This document shows, one piece after another, positions 54,162-62,848 of a stretch of DNA of 64,000 nucleotides. Source of the DNA: Actinomadura luteofluorescens (lineage in GTDB: Bacteria > Actinomycetota > Actinomycetes > Streptosporangiales > Streptosporangiaceae); assembly GCF_013409365.1 (NCBI RefSeq), contig NZ_JACCBA010000001.1:7688001-7752000 (forward strand). The letters run 5' to 3'. Position 1 is the first letter of the stretch. The number at the start of each line of letters is the position of its first letter. The position numbers and the translations under genes are program-made. The notes below the pieces were generated by a model. The model did not search any database. It saw nothing but the letters and a program-made list of their open reading frames with translations, and was not told the DNA's origin.

Positions 54162-54167
54162 TAACAT
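54162..54167 (+). promoter_or_regulatory. Candidate -10 (TAACAT) of a leaderless tetR
   Basis: TAACAT lies 7 bp before GTG 54175, and no Shine-Dalgarno sequence is present. That placement would start transcription at or near the first base of the codon. Confidence 0.4.
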
Positions 54168-54174
54168 CGTTGTT

Positions 54175-54867
54175 GTGACCGCTCAGAAGGACCCCGACAC
54201 CCGCGACCGCATCCTGCGCGCCGCCTCGCGGCTGCTCACCGAGGCCGGCGGCGAGCCGGTCTCGACGCGGGCCGTGTGCACCGCCGCCGGCGTCGGGGCG
54301 CCGACGCTCTACCACCACTTCGGCGACAAGCGCGGCCTGTTCGACGCCGTCGCCGCCCGCGGTTTCGAGGAGTACCTGGCGAGCAAGCGGGCGCAGGGCG
54401 GCACCGGCGACCCGGTCGAGGACCTGCGCCGCGGCTGGGACCTGCACCTCGAGTACGCCGTCACCCATCCCGCGTTCTACACGCTGATGTACGGGACGCC
54501 GCGCACTCCGGCCGCCGCCGGCGAGGCGTACGGCATCCTGCTGGGCCTGGTCGAGGCCGTCGCCGGCGCGGGGCGGCTCCGCGTCCCGGTCGCCACCGCC
54601 GCCCGCATGATCCACGCCGCCGGGGTCGGGACGGCCCTCACGCTGATCGCGAGCCCGTCCGGCGCGGCCGCCGACCGGGAGGCGTCGGTCCGCACGCGGG
54701 AGGCCGTCCTCGCCGCCGTGACCTCGGAGGGCGGCGATCCGGCCGGCACGCCGCTCGCGGCCCGCGCGGTGGCGCTGAAGGCGGCCCTGGGCTCCGCCCC
54801 GCCGGCCGGGCTGACCGCCTCGGAGGCGGCGCTGCTCGGCGAGTGGCTGGACCGCCTGGCCGGCTAG
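54175..54867 (+). CDS. TetR family transcriptional regulator
   Basis: The 230-residue repressor has the TetR HTH (DRILRAASRLLTEAGGEPVS and CTAAGVGAPTLYHHFGDKRGL, residues about 10-55) and a helical ligand domain of the kind often annotated TetR_C_33 (HLEYAVTHPAFYTLMYG). It starts at GTG 54175, apparently leaderless. It is divergent from the zinc alcohol dehydrogenase. Its stop shares CTAG with the convergent DUF1707 gene. Confidence 0.87.
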   Translation: MTAQKDPDTRDRILRAASRLLTEAGGEPVSTRAVCTAAGVGAPTLYHHFGDKRGLFDAVAARGFEEYLASKRAQGGTGDPVEDLRRGWDLHLEYAVTHPAFYTLMYGTPRTPAAAGEAYGILLGLVEAVAGAGRLRVPVATAARMIHAAGVGTALTLIASPSGAAADREASVRTREAVLAAVTSEGGDPAGTPLAARAVALKAALGSAPPAGLTASEAALLGEWLDRLAG

Positions 54868-55493
54868 GGCCGCGGGGTCCTGTTACCGGGGCGCCGGCGG
54901 CGCTTCACGCCGACGCCGCCCCAGAACGCCAGGCCCTTCACCACGACCGTGGGGGAGCCGGGCACGCCGGGCCCGCTGGCCCGCTGGTCGAACCCGCCCA
55001 TGATCCCGAGCCCGTTGACGTGCACGGTGATGTCGTCCGGCACGATGATCTCGAACCCGCCCATGATCGCGAGCGCCCGGATCACGACCTGGCCCTCCTC
55101 GAACCGGGCCTCCCGCAGATCGATCCTTCCGCCGCCCCAGAAGGCGAACGCCCGGAACCGGCGGGGGACGTTCCACACGCCCGCGCGGCGGAACCCGCTC
55201 ATGATCCCGATGCCGCTCCGCCAGGACGGCGCGCCGTGCACCGGCCGCCAGTCCGCCCCGGTCGCCGGGGGCGCCGCCCGGCCCGGCGAGGGCAGGTCGC
55301 GGGTGATCGGCTCGAGCTCCGCGTAGGTCTTGGCCGCGTACACCGCGTCCAGCCGCTCGTCGAGCTCGTCCAGCGTCAGCCGCCCCTCGCCGGCCGCGTC
55401 CCGCAGCACCTGCGCGACCCGCTCGCGGTCGGCGTCGCCGGCCCGCATCTCCGGCGCTCCGGGCGTCCCGGGATGCTCGGGGAGGTTCGTCAT
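54864..55493 (-). CDS. DUF1707 protein with LiaF-like C-terminal domain
   Basis: The 209-residue protein begins with a DUF1707 helix-pair (MRAGDADRERVAQVLRDAAG and GRLTLDELDERLDAVYAAKT, about 16-58), common in actinobacterial envelope-stress proteins. It ends with beta-repeats (FWGGGRIDLREA; IMGGFEIIVPDDI; GFDQRA; FWGGVGV) like the LiaF/VraT response domain. There is no membrane helix. It may sense or modulate envelope stress. Confidence 0.82.
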   Translation of the reverse strand: MTNLPEHPGTPGAPEMRAGDADRERVAQVLRDAAGEGRLTLDELDERLDAVYAAKTYAELEPITRDLPSPGRAAPPATGADWRPVHGAPSWRSGIGIMSGFRRAGVWNVPRRFRAFAFWGGGRIDLREARFEEGQVVIRALAIMGGFEIIVPDDITVHVNGLGIMGGFDQRASGPGVPGSPTVVVKGLAFWGGVGVKRRRRPGNRTPRP

Positions 55494-55546
55494 GCCCGAA
55501 GCCTAGACGGACGCCGCCCGCCCCGCATGCCCGATCCGCCGTGGAA

Positions 55547-57829
55547 TCAGGGCCGGGGCGGCTCCAGGCGGACGACGACGGACTTGGACGTGGGGGTGTT
55601 GCTGATCTCGGCGGTGCTGTCGAGCGGGACCAGGACGTTGGTCTCCGGGAAGTAGGCCGCCGCGCAGCCGGGCGCGGTCGGGTAGGAGACGGCGCGGAAG
55701 GCGGTGGCGCGGCGCTCGGCGCCGTCCGGCCACTCCGAGACGAGGTCGACGGTCGCGCCGTCGGCGACGCCGAGGCGGGCCAGGTCGGCGGGGTTGACGA
55801 GCACGACGCGGCGTCCCGCCTTGATGCCCCGGTAGCGGTCGTCCAGGCCGTAGACGGTGGTGTTGTACTGGTCGTGGCTGCGGACGGTCTGCAGCAGCAG
55901 CCGCCCCTCGGGGACCCGCAGGACCTCCAGCTCGTTCACCGTGAGGTTGGCCTTGCCGGTCGCCGTCGGGAACCTGCGCTCGTCGCGGGGCGCGTGGGGG
56001 AGCGTGAAGCCGCCGGGCTCGCGGAGGCGGGCGTTGAAGTCCTCGAAGCCGGGGACGACCCGGGAGACGTGGTCGCGGATCACGTCGTAGTCGCGCTCCA
56101 TCGCCTCCCAGTCGATGCCCGAGCCGGGCAGCGCGGCCCTGGCGAGCCGGCAGACGATCGACACCTCCGGCAGCAGGTGCTCCGACGCGGGGGCGAGGCG
56201 GCCGCGGGAGGCGTGCACCATGCCCATCGAGTCCTCGACGGAGACGATCTGCGGCCCCGTCTCCCGCACGTCCCGCTCGGTGCGGCCGAGCGTCGGGAGG
56301 ATCAGCGCCACCTCCCCGGTCACCGCGTGCGACCGGTTGAGCTTGGTCGACACCTGCGCCGTCAGCCGGCAGCCGCGCAGGGCCGCCTCCGTCACGGCGG
56401 AGTCGGGGGTGGCGCGGACGAAGTTGCCGCCCATCCCGAGGAACACCCTGGCCCTTCCGTCGCGCATGGCGCGGATCGCCTCGACGGTGTCCAGGCCGTG
56501 CTCGCGGGGCGGCTCGAACCCGAACTCGGCGGCGAGGGCGTCCAGGAAGGCGGGCTTCGGCCGCTCCCAGATGCCCATCGTCCGGTCGCCCTGCACGTTG
56601 GAGTGGCCGCGGACGGGGCAGACGCCCGCGCCGGGCCGGCCGATGTTGCCGCGCAGCAGCAGGAAGTTGACGATCTCGCGGATCGTCGGCACGGAGTTGC
56701 GGTGCTGGGTGAGGCCCATCGCCCAGCAGACGACGATCCGCTCGGCGGCGAGGACGTCGCCCAGCGTCGCGGCGATCTCCGCGCGGGTGAGGCCGGTCGC
56801 CTCCAGGACGTCGTCCCAGTCCAGGCGCAGGGCGTGCTCGCGGAACGCCTCGAAGCCGTGCGCGTGGGCGTCGAGGAACTCCCGGTCGAGGGCGCCGGGC
56901 GCGTCCGACTCCAGCAGCATCCGGTTGAGCGCCTGGAACAGCGCGAGGTCGCCGTTCAGCCGGATCTGCAGGAACCGGTCGGCGAGCACCGTGCCCCGCC
57001 CGGCCATCCCGGAGGCGCGCTGCGGGTTCTTGAACCGCATCAGCCCCGCCTCGGGCAGTGGGTTGACGGCGATGACGCGGGCGCCCTCCCGCTTCGCCCG
57101 CTCCAGCGCCGACAGCATCCGGGGGTGGTTCGTCCCGGGGTTCTGGCCGACGACGAAGACGAGGTCGGCCTGGTAGAGGTCCTCCAGCAGCACCGAGCCC
57201 TTGCCGATGCCGATCGTCTCGCTCAGCGCGGAGCCGGAGGACTCGTGGCACATGTTGCTGCAGTCGGGCATGTTGTTCGTCCCGAACGCCCGCGCGAACA
57301 GCTGGTAGGCGAACGCGGCCTCGTTGCTCGTCCGCCCGGAGGTGTAGAAGACGGCCTCGTCCGGCGAGTCCAGGGCGTTCAGTTCGGTCGCCAGCAGGCC
57401 GAACGCCTCGTCCCACGACACCGGCTCGTAGTGCCCGGACCCGGCGCGCTTCACCATCGGCTCGGTCAGCCGCCCCTGCTGCCCGAGCCAGTGGTCGGAC
57501 CTCCCGGCCAGCTCCTCGACGCCGTGCTCGGCGAAGAACTCCCGGGTGACGCGCCGCAGGGTCGCCTCCTCCGCGACGGCCTTCGCGCCGTTCTCGCAGA
57601 ACTCGGCGGTGTGCCGGTGGTCGCCCTCCGGCCAGGCGCACCCCGGGCAGTCGAAGCCCTGCTTCTGGTTGACGCGCAGCAGCGTCAGCGCCGTCCGCCG
57701 CACGCCCATCTCCGCCTGGGAGTGACGCAGCGCGGCCGTCACCCCGGGAACGCCCGCCGCCCACTGCTTCGGCTTCGAGACCTCCAGACCGGAGTCGTCG
57801 AAGTCACCGGCGGGCGGCTTGCGCGTCAT
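55547..57829 (-). CDS. FdhF/YdeP family molybdopterin oxidoreductase
   Basis: The 760-residue protein has the formate-dehydrogenase-H-like fold of the YdeP group. An Fe-S-type FDCPGCAWPEGDHRH...C motif lies near residue 58, a Mo-bis-MGD site includes CSNMCHESSGSAL, and DLVFVVGQNPGTNHPR and GMGGNFVRATPDS bind the pterin. The C-terminal part (VRSHDQYNTTVYG to VLVPLDSTAEISN) is the molydopterin-binding cap. YdeP is linked to acid resistance in E. coli; the substrate is not known. ATG 57829 has GAGG 9 nt upstream. Confidence 0.9.
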   Translation of the reverse strand: MTRKPPAGDFDDSGLEVSKPKQWAAGVPGVTAALRHSQAEMGVRRTALTLLRVNQKQGFDCPGCAWPEGDHRHTAEFCENGAKAVAEEATLRRVTREFFAEHGVEELAGRSDHWLGQQGRLTEPMVKRAGSGHYEPVSWDEAFGLLATELNALDSPDEAVFYTSGRTSNEAAFAYQLFARAFGTNNMPDCSNMCHESSGSALSETIGIGKGSVLLEDLYQADLVFVVGQNPGTNHPRMLSALERAKREGARVIAVNPLPEAGLMRFKNPQRASGMAGRGTVLADRFLQIRLNGDLALFQALNRMLLESDAPGALDREFLDAHAHGFEAFREHALRLDWDDVLEATGLTRAEIAATLGDVLAAERIVVCWAMGLTQHRNSVPTIREIVNFLLLRGNIGRPGAGVCPVRGHSNVQGDRTMGIWERPKPAFLDALAAEFGFEPPREHGLDTVEAIRAMRDGRARVFLGMGGNFVRATPDSAVTEAALRGCRLTAQVSTKLNRSHAVTGEVALILPTLGRTERDVRETGPQIVSVEDSMGMVHASRGRLAPASEHLLPEVSIVCRLARAALPGSGIDWEAMERDYDVIRDHVSRVVPGFEDFNARLREPGGFTLPHAPRDERRFPTATGKANLTVNELEVLRVPEGRLLLQTVRSHDQYNTTVYGLDDRYRGIKAGRRVVLVNPADLARLGVADGATVDLVSEWPDGAERRATAFRAVSYPTAPGCAAAYFPETNVLVPLDSTAEISNTPTSKSVVVRLEPPRP

Positions 57830-57891
57830 AGGGCACATCCTCGTGGTCGGCCGACAACCCCACTGTCGCACGGTAGCGGCGGTCCGGCGCG

Positions 57892-58974
57892 CTACTGGGG
57901 CGGGCCTTCGGTCAGGTGGACGGTCCCCGCCATGCGGTCGCCCCGGCTCGTCGTCCACTCGATCCGGACGGCGTCGCCCGGGTGGCGGGCCAGCATCAGG
58001 GTCGTGAGGGTGGACGGGGTGTCGACGGAGGCGTCGCCGAAGGCGACGATGACGCCCCCGACGGGGACCCCGGCGGCCTCGGCGGGGGAGCCGGGCACGA
58101 GCTCGGCGACCAGCGCGCCGGGGGAGCGGCCGTTCGGGCGGACCTTGACGCCGAGCATCGCGGTCGGGCCGATGTGCACGGTCGAGGACGCCTCGCCGCG
58201 CTGGATCTGCCGCGCGACCTCCAGCGCCCGGTCGGACGGGATGGCGTACCCCCGGTGGTCCTTGCGCTGCTCGGCGTCCTTCACCGAGAACCCGGCGGAC
58301 GCCGCGGTGTTGATGCCGATGACCTTGCCGGAGGTGTCCAGCAGCGGCCCGCCGGAGTCGCCCGGCCGGATCGGCGCGTTCGTCTCGATCAGGCCGGCGA
58401 GCCGCTCGGAGGTGCCGTTGCTGTCGTCGCGCGCGGTGACCGACTGCTCCAGCGCGGTGACCCTGCCGGTGACGACGGTGGGCGTGCCGCCCTTGCCGCC
58501 CGCGTTGCCGACGGCGGTGACCGTGTCGCCGACCTCGACGCCCTCCGCGGAGGCGAACGCGGCGGCCTTCAGCCGGGTGGCCCCCGACAGCCGGATCACC
58601 GCGATGTCGCCGGCCCGGTCGTAGCCCACGACCTGCGCCGTGTAGCCGCGGCGGTTGTCGACGTCGGTCCCCTTGATCGCGGTGGCGCCCTGGATGACGT
58701 GGTTGTTGGTCAGCACGAGGCCGGACGCGGTGAGCACGATGCCCGTCCCGGCGGCGCGGGTGCCGTTCAGCGTCTGCTCGGTCTCGATGTTGACCACGCC
58801 CGGCCGCCGCCCGCTGGGCTTGGCGTGCTTGTTGCGGGTCGCCGCGGCGGAGGGCGGGGCGTCCTGCGGGGTCCCGCTCTCCACGACCCGGCAGCCGGGG
58901 GCGAGGAGGGCCAGGAGCGCCACCAGCAGCAACGGGATCGCGGCGCGGGCGCGGCGCCCGGAGTCCTCGCTCAC
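57892..58974 (-). CDS. HtrA/DegP-like trypsin protease with PDZ domain (lipoprotein)
   Basis: The 360-residue protein has a lipoprotein signal with lipobox LAPGC (Cys28), a trypsin-like domain with the triad His92 (TNNHV), Asp123 (GDIAVI) and Ser207 (RPGDSGGPL), and a C-terminal PDZ domain (LGVKVRPNGRSPGALVAELV; VGGVIVAFG). It probably works in envelope protein quality control. GTG 58974 has GGGAGGAGG 8 nt upstream. The PTE-family gene lies upstream on the same strand after a terminator hairpin. Confidence 0.9.
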   Translation of the reverse strand: MSEDSGRRARAAIPLLLVALLALLAPGCRVVESGTPQDAPPSAAATRNKHAKPSGRRPGVVNIETEQTLNGTRAAGTGIVLTASGLVLTNNHVIQGATAIKGTDVDNRRGYTAQVVGYDRAGDIAVIRLSGATRLKAAAFASAEGVEVGDTVTAVGNAGGKGGTPTVVTGRVTALEQSVTARDDSNGTSERLAGLIETNAPIRPGDSGGPLLDTSGKVIGINTAASAGFSVKDAEQRKDHRGYAIPSDRALEVARQIQRGEASSTVHIGPTAMLGVKVRPNGRSPGALVAELVPGSPAEAAGVPVGGVIVAFGDASVDTPSTLTTLMLARHPGDAVRIEWTTSRGDRMAGTVHLTEGPPQ

Positions 58975-59050
58975 CTGGATGCCTCCTCCCGCAGGTTCCT
59001 CCCATGATTCCCGATTCCGGGCAATTAGTCCGAAAGAAGGGAGGGCAACG

Positions 59051-59080
59051 CGGCGCGGGCCCCCGGCCGGGCCCGCGCCG
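59051..59080 (-). terminator. Hairpin with perfect 12-bp stem
   Basis: CGGCGCGGGCCC and GGGCCCGCGCCG flank a 6-nt loop (CCGGCC) just 5 bp after the minus-strand stop of the PTE-family gene. It probably terminates that transcript before the protease promoter. Confidence 0.8.
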
Positions 59081-59085
59081 GGGGC

Positions 59086-60066
59086 TCAGCGGGTGAAGTA
59101 GCGGCGGGGGTTCTCCACGAGCATCTGGTCGATCTGCCCGTCGGAGACGCCGGCGGCGCGCAGGGCGGGCAGGACGTCCTCGCTGATGTGCCGGTAGTTC
59201 CAGTTCGGCTGCATCGCGGGCACCGTCGCGGGGTCGGGGCCGAACCAGTCGATGAAGCAGGACGCGTCGTGGCTGAGGACCATCCGGTCGGCGTAGCCCC
59301 GCTCGCACAGGGCCGCGACGGTCGCGACCCGCTCGGAGGTCGGGTTGATGATGTCGAGGCCGAAGCGGTCCATGCCGAGGATCGCGCCCGTGTCGGCCAG
59401 CTCCATCAGGTAGTCGAGGTCGTTGCTGTCGCCCGCGTGCCCCACGACGACCTTGGCGAGGTCCACGCCCTCCTCGCCGAGCAGGCCCACGACCGTCCGG
59501 CCCGCGTGGATCGAGCTCTCGGTGTGCACGGTGACCGGCGCGCCCGTCTCGCGGTGCGCCGCGGCGACGGCCCGCAGCACCCGCTCGACGCCGGGCGTGA
59601 GGCCGGGGGCGTCCACGGCGCACTTGAGGAAGGCGGCCCTGACCCCCGTCCCGGCGATGCCCTCGGTCAGGTCGCGGGTGAAGTCGGCGATCATGGGGTC
59701 GGGGCCCTGGTCCACCAGCGTTCCGGGACCCCGGTGGTGGAACTGAAACGGCACGTCGTTGTAGGTGTAGATGCCCGTCGCCACGATGATGTTGAGCTCC
59801 GGCACCCGCTCGTTGACCCGCTGGATGCGCGGGAGGTAGCGGCCGAGCCCCCACACCGTGGGGTCGGCGATGGTGGTGACGCCGAGCCCGGCCAGCTCGC
59901 GCAGCTTGCCGGCCGCGTCGGCGACCTTCTCCTCCTCGTCCCACCAGTCGCCCGCGCCGTAGTTCTGGACGTTCTCGGCGCCGAGCACGAAGACGTGCTC
60001 GTGCATCAGCGTGCGCCCGAGGGCGGCGGCGTCGACGGGGCCGCGGACGGTCTCAACTGCGGGCAT
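59086..60066 (-). CDS. Phosphotriesterase-family metal hydrolase
   Basis: The 326-residue PTE-family hydrolase keeps the binuclear metal site: His22/His24 in LMHEHVF, the bridging Lys148 in AAFLKCAVD, His181 (VTVHTES), His210 (VGHAGDS) and Asp267 (LSHDASC). Relatives are lactonases or esterases as often as phosphotriesterases. ATG 60066 follows AGAGGAA. It is divergent from TetR across the ACCGACCGGTCGGT palindrome. Confidence 0.9.
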   Translation of the reverse strand: MPAVETVRGPVDAAALGRTLMHEHVFVLGAENVQNYGAGDWWDEEEKVADAAGKLRELAGLGVTTIADPTVWGLGRYLPRIQRVNERVPELNIIVATGIYTYNDVPFQFHHRGPGTLVDQGPDPMIADFTRDLTEGIAGTGVRAAFLKCAVDAPGLTPGVERVLRAVAAAHRETGAPVTVHTESSIHAGRTVVGLLGEEGVDLAKVVVGHAGDSNDLDYLMELADTGAILGMDRFGLDIINPTSERVATVAALCERGYADRMVLSHDASCFIDWFGPDPATVPAMQPNWNYRHISEDVLPALRAAGVSDGQIDQMLVENPRRYFTR

Positions 60067-60111
60067 TCGATGGTTCCTCTGCGGGTGCGATATTGGCTCT
60101 GCGGGGGGCAT

Positions 60112-60125
60112 ACCGACCGGTCGGT
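60112..60125. promoter_or_regulatory. TetR operator candidate ACCGACCGGTCGGT
   Basis: A perfect 14-bp palindrome of a form common to TetR operators in actinomycetes lies between the PTE-family hydrolase and the divergent TetR gene. It should control both. Confidence 0.82.
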
Positions 60126-60189
60126 TTCTGGCAAGCTAGGGCTCGGGGCGCGCCGGAGTCAATGCCGCCGCGCGGGAGGAGGTGAGCAG

Positions 60190-60825
60190 GTGACGCAGGC
60201 CGATCCGACACCCGGCCCGGTGCCGGAGTCCACGGCGCCCGTCCGGCAGAGCGCGGTCGAGCGGCGGATCCTGGACGCGGCGCTGCGGCTGTTCGCCGAG
60301 CGCGGCTTCGACGGGACGCCCGTGCAGAGCGTCGTGGAGGCCGCCGAGGTCACCAAGGGCGCGCTGTACCACTACTTCGACTCCAAGGACGACCTGCTCT
60401 ACGAGATCTACCACTCGCTGATCGCCCGCCAGCTCGCCGACCTCGGCGCGGTGCTGGCGCGGGGGCTGCCGCCGCGCGAGGCCGTCCACGCGGTGCTGAC
60501 CGGGCTGATCCGCAGCACCGCCGAGCACATCGACGAGGCGAAGGTGTTCGCCCGCGAGATGCACCGGCTGGACCACGCCCGGATGCGCTCGGTCCGCGCC
60601 GACCGCCGCCGCTACCACGTGACGTTCCGGGGCCTCATCGAGCAGGGCCAGCGGGACGGCGTGTTCGGCACCGGGACCCCCGCGGAGACGATCACGATCG
60701 TCGCGCTCGGCATGGTCAACCAGATGCCGTCCTGGTACCGGGCGGACGGCCCCAAGCCCGCCGCGCGGCTCGCCGACGAGGTCGCCGGGTTCATCCTCGA
60801 CGCGCTGGACCGGCCCACGCCCTGA
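60190..60825 (+). CDS. TetR family transcriptional regulator
   Basis: The 211-residue repressor has the TetR HTH (RRILDAALRLFAERGFDGTPV and KGALYHYFDSKDDLLYEIY, residues about 24-75) and a C-terminal domain of the KstR2/TetR_C_41 kind (AREMHRLDHARMRSVRADRR). It starts at GTG 60190 after GGAGGAGG. It is divergent from the PTE-family hydrolase, its most likely target. Confidence 0.88.
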   Translation: MTQADPTPGPVPESTAPVRQSAVERRILDAALRLFAERGFDGTPVQSVVEAAEVTKGALYHYFDSKDDLLYEIYHSLIARQLADLGAVLARGLPPREAVHAVLTGLIRSTAEHIDEAKVFAREMHRLDHARMRSVRADRRRYHVTFRGLIEQGQRDGVFGTGTPAETITIVALGMVNQMPSWYRADGPKPAARLADEVAGFILDALDRPTP

Positions 60826-60848
60826 CGGTACCGCGCGGGGCCGCGCCG

Positions 60849-62093
60849 TCAGGGCGGCGACGCGCCCCTCGGGGCCCGGGAGGCGACCGCGGTGACGGCC
60901 GCGGCGAGGACCGCGAGCGCGGCGATGGTCACGGCCATCGGGACGGCGGTGCCCGGCCCGGCGACGCCGGCCAGCGGTGCGGCGGCGCCGCCCAGCGCGA
61001 ACTGGGCCACGCCGAGCAGCGCCGACGCGGTCCCGGCCACCCGCGGTGGGCGTCCGGCCAGCGCCAGGGCGGTGGCGTTGGGGCCGATCAGCCCCTGCCC
61101 GCTCGCGACCAGGAACAGGCCCGGCAGCACCCCGCCGAGCCCCCATCCGGCGAGGACGGCGGCCATGAGGACCGCCCCGCCCGCCGCGACGACGGCGAGC
61201 CCGGCCGCCAGCAGCCGGGTCAGCGCGACCCGCCCGGCGAGCAGCGCGCCCGCCTGGCCCGCCGCGACGATGCCGAGGGAGTTGACGCCGAAGGCGACGC
61301 TGAACCCCTGCGGCGACATCCCGTAGATGTCCTGGAGCACGAACGGCGATCCCGAGATGTAGGTGAACATCGCCGCGAACGACAGGCCGATCGCCAGTCC
61401 GTACCCCGTGAACGCCCGGTCCCGCACGAGCGCCCCGCAGACCGCGGCGGTCGCGCGCGGCCCGCCCGTCTCGCGCCGTTCGGGCGGCAGCGTCTCGGCC
61501 AGCCCGAGCAGCGACCCGAGGAACAGCGCGACGCCGATCGCGGCGAGGACCGCGAACACGCCCGGCCACGGGACGACCCGCAGCAGCTGGCCGCCGAGGA
61601 CGGGCGCCAGGATCGGCGCCAGCCCGTTCACCAGCATCAGCACCGAGAAGAACCGGGCCGCCGCGACGCCGTCGTACAGGTCCTGGACGATCGCCCGCGC
61701 GATCACGATCCCGGCGGCCCCGGCGGCGCCCTGCACCAGCCGCAGCGCGATGAGGGTCTCCACGCTCGGCGCCGCGACGCACAGCAGCGACGCGACGGTG
61801 TAGGCGGCGAGGCCGGCCAGCAGCGGGCGGCGGCGGCCGAGCCTGTCGCTCAGCGGTCCCGCCACCGCCTGCCCGACGGCGAGGCCGACGACGCACGCGG
61901 TCAGCGTGAGCTGCGCCTGCACGGCGCCCGTGGACAGGTCCGCCGACATCCGGGGCAGCGCCGGCAGGTACATGTCGATCGACAGCGGCGCCACCGCCGT
62001 CAGCGCGCCCAGCACGAGGACCAGCACGGGCCTCCGGCCGGCCGGAGGGGACGCGGACAGCTCGGAGCCGGCGGAGGCGGCCGCCTGGGTCAT
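60849..62093 (-). CDS. Bcr/CflA-type MFS drug exporter
   Basis: The 414-residue transporter has 12 predicted helices and the Bcr/CflA signatures: PLSIDMYLPALPRM in helix 1, GPLSDRLGRRRPLL in loop 2-3, and RLVQGAAGAAGIVIARAIVQDL. It expels drugs or small metabolites by proton antiport. It lies 29 bp downstream of the nitroreductase gene, so the two are probably co-transcribed. It ends 23 bp from the convergent TetR. Confidence 0.9.
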   Translation of the reverse strand: MTQAAASAGSELSASPPAGRRPVLVLVLGALTAVAPLSIDMYLPALPRMSADLSTGAVQAQLTLTACVVGLAVGQAVAGPLSDRLGRRRPLLAGLAAYTVASLLCVAAPSVETLIALRLVQGAAGAAGIVIARAIVQDLYDGVAAARFFSVLMLVNGLAPILAPVLGGQLLRVVPWPGVFAVLAAIGVALFLGSLLGLAETLPPERRETGGPRATAAVCGALVRDRAFTGYGLAIGLSFAAMFTYISGSPFVLQDIYGMSPQGFSVAFGVNSLGIVAAGQAGALLAGRVALTRLLAAGLAVVAAGGAVLMAAVLAGWGLGGVLPGLFLVASGQGLIGPNATALALAGRPPRVAGTASALLGVAQFALGGAAAPLAGVAGPGTAVPMAVTIAALAVLAAAVTAVASRAPRGASPP

Positions 62094-62122
62094 GGGGGGT
62101 CTCCAGCGGGGGCGGGGGAGGC

Positions 62123-62734
62123 TCAGACGGTGGTGATGACCTGCGCGGCGTCCAGGCGCGGGTTGCGGGGGCGGAAGGCGTCCGGGGCGGGCCTGCCCGC
62201 GTTGATCACGGCGATGGGGCGGAGGTTGCCCTCCGGGAAGAACTCCTTCTCGACGGCGTCCGCGTCGAAGCCGGACATCGGCCCCGCGGCGAGACCGGCG
62301 GCGCGGATCCCGAGGATCAGGTAGCCGAGCTGGAGGGAGGCGTTGAACCGGGCCATCGCCGGGCGGCCGGGGCTGTCGCGCAGGGCCTCGCGGGCGCCCT
62401 CCCGGTGCGGGAACGTGACCGGCAGGTGCTCGTGGAAGTCCTCGTCGGCGGCGGCGATCAGGGTCAGCGGGGCCGTCGCCGTCTTGGCGCGGTTGCCCTC
62501 GCTCATCAGCGGGACCAGCCGCTCGCGCGCCTCCCGGCTGCGCACGTCCACGATCCGCAGCGGCTGGGCGTTCATGGCGGTCGGGGCCCACCTGACCAGG
62601 TCGTAGATCGCGCGGACCTGCTCCTCGCCGACCGGCTCGCCGGTGAAGGCGTTGGCGGTGCGCGCCCCGCGGAACAGCAGCTCCTGCGCGGCGGGGTCCA
62701 GGATCAGCGGGGTCTGGTTCGCGGTCGTCGTCAT
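62123..62734 (-). CDS. Nitroreductase family protein (RutE-like)
   Basis: The 203-residue FMN enzyme matches the RutE/HadB/3-hydroxypropanoate-dehydrogenase group: FRGARTANAFTGEPV, LVRWAPTAMNAQPLRIV, the NRAKTATAPLTLI strand and a C-terminal NPRLDAAQVI. RutE reduces malonic semialdehyde in pyrimidine breakdown, but the other rut genes are absent here. It is the first gene of a unit with the MFS exporter. Confidence 0.87.
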   Translation of the reverse strand: MTTTANQTPLILDPAAQELLFRGARTANAFTGEPVGEEQVRAIYDLVRWAPTAMNAQPLRIVDVRSREARERLVPLMSEGNRAKTATAPLTLIAAADEDFHEHLPVTFPHREGAREALRDSPGRPAMARFNASLQLGYLILGIRAAGLAAGPMSGFDADAVEKEFFPEGNLRPIAVINAGRPAPDAFRPRNPRLDAAQVITTV

Positions 62735-62848
62735 GGCGCGCCTTTCGGACGGGGAAGCTTTCCGAAGGGGTCAATGCGATGACGTTCAGTTATCTTCCAC
62801 GTCAGGAAGTGGGGTGCGTCACACAGAGGCGGCCGGCGGGGCGGCCGG

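Noticed and set aside
57892..59007. Plus-strand frames of several hundred codons opposite the HtrA-like protease and other minus-strand genes
   Set aside because: They are Arg/Gly/Ala/Asp-rich with no domain signal. The opposite strand encodes clear enzymes with intact catalytic residues.
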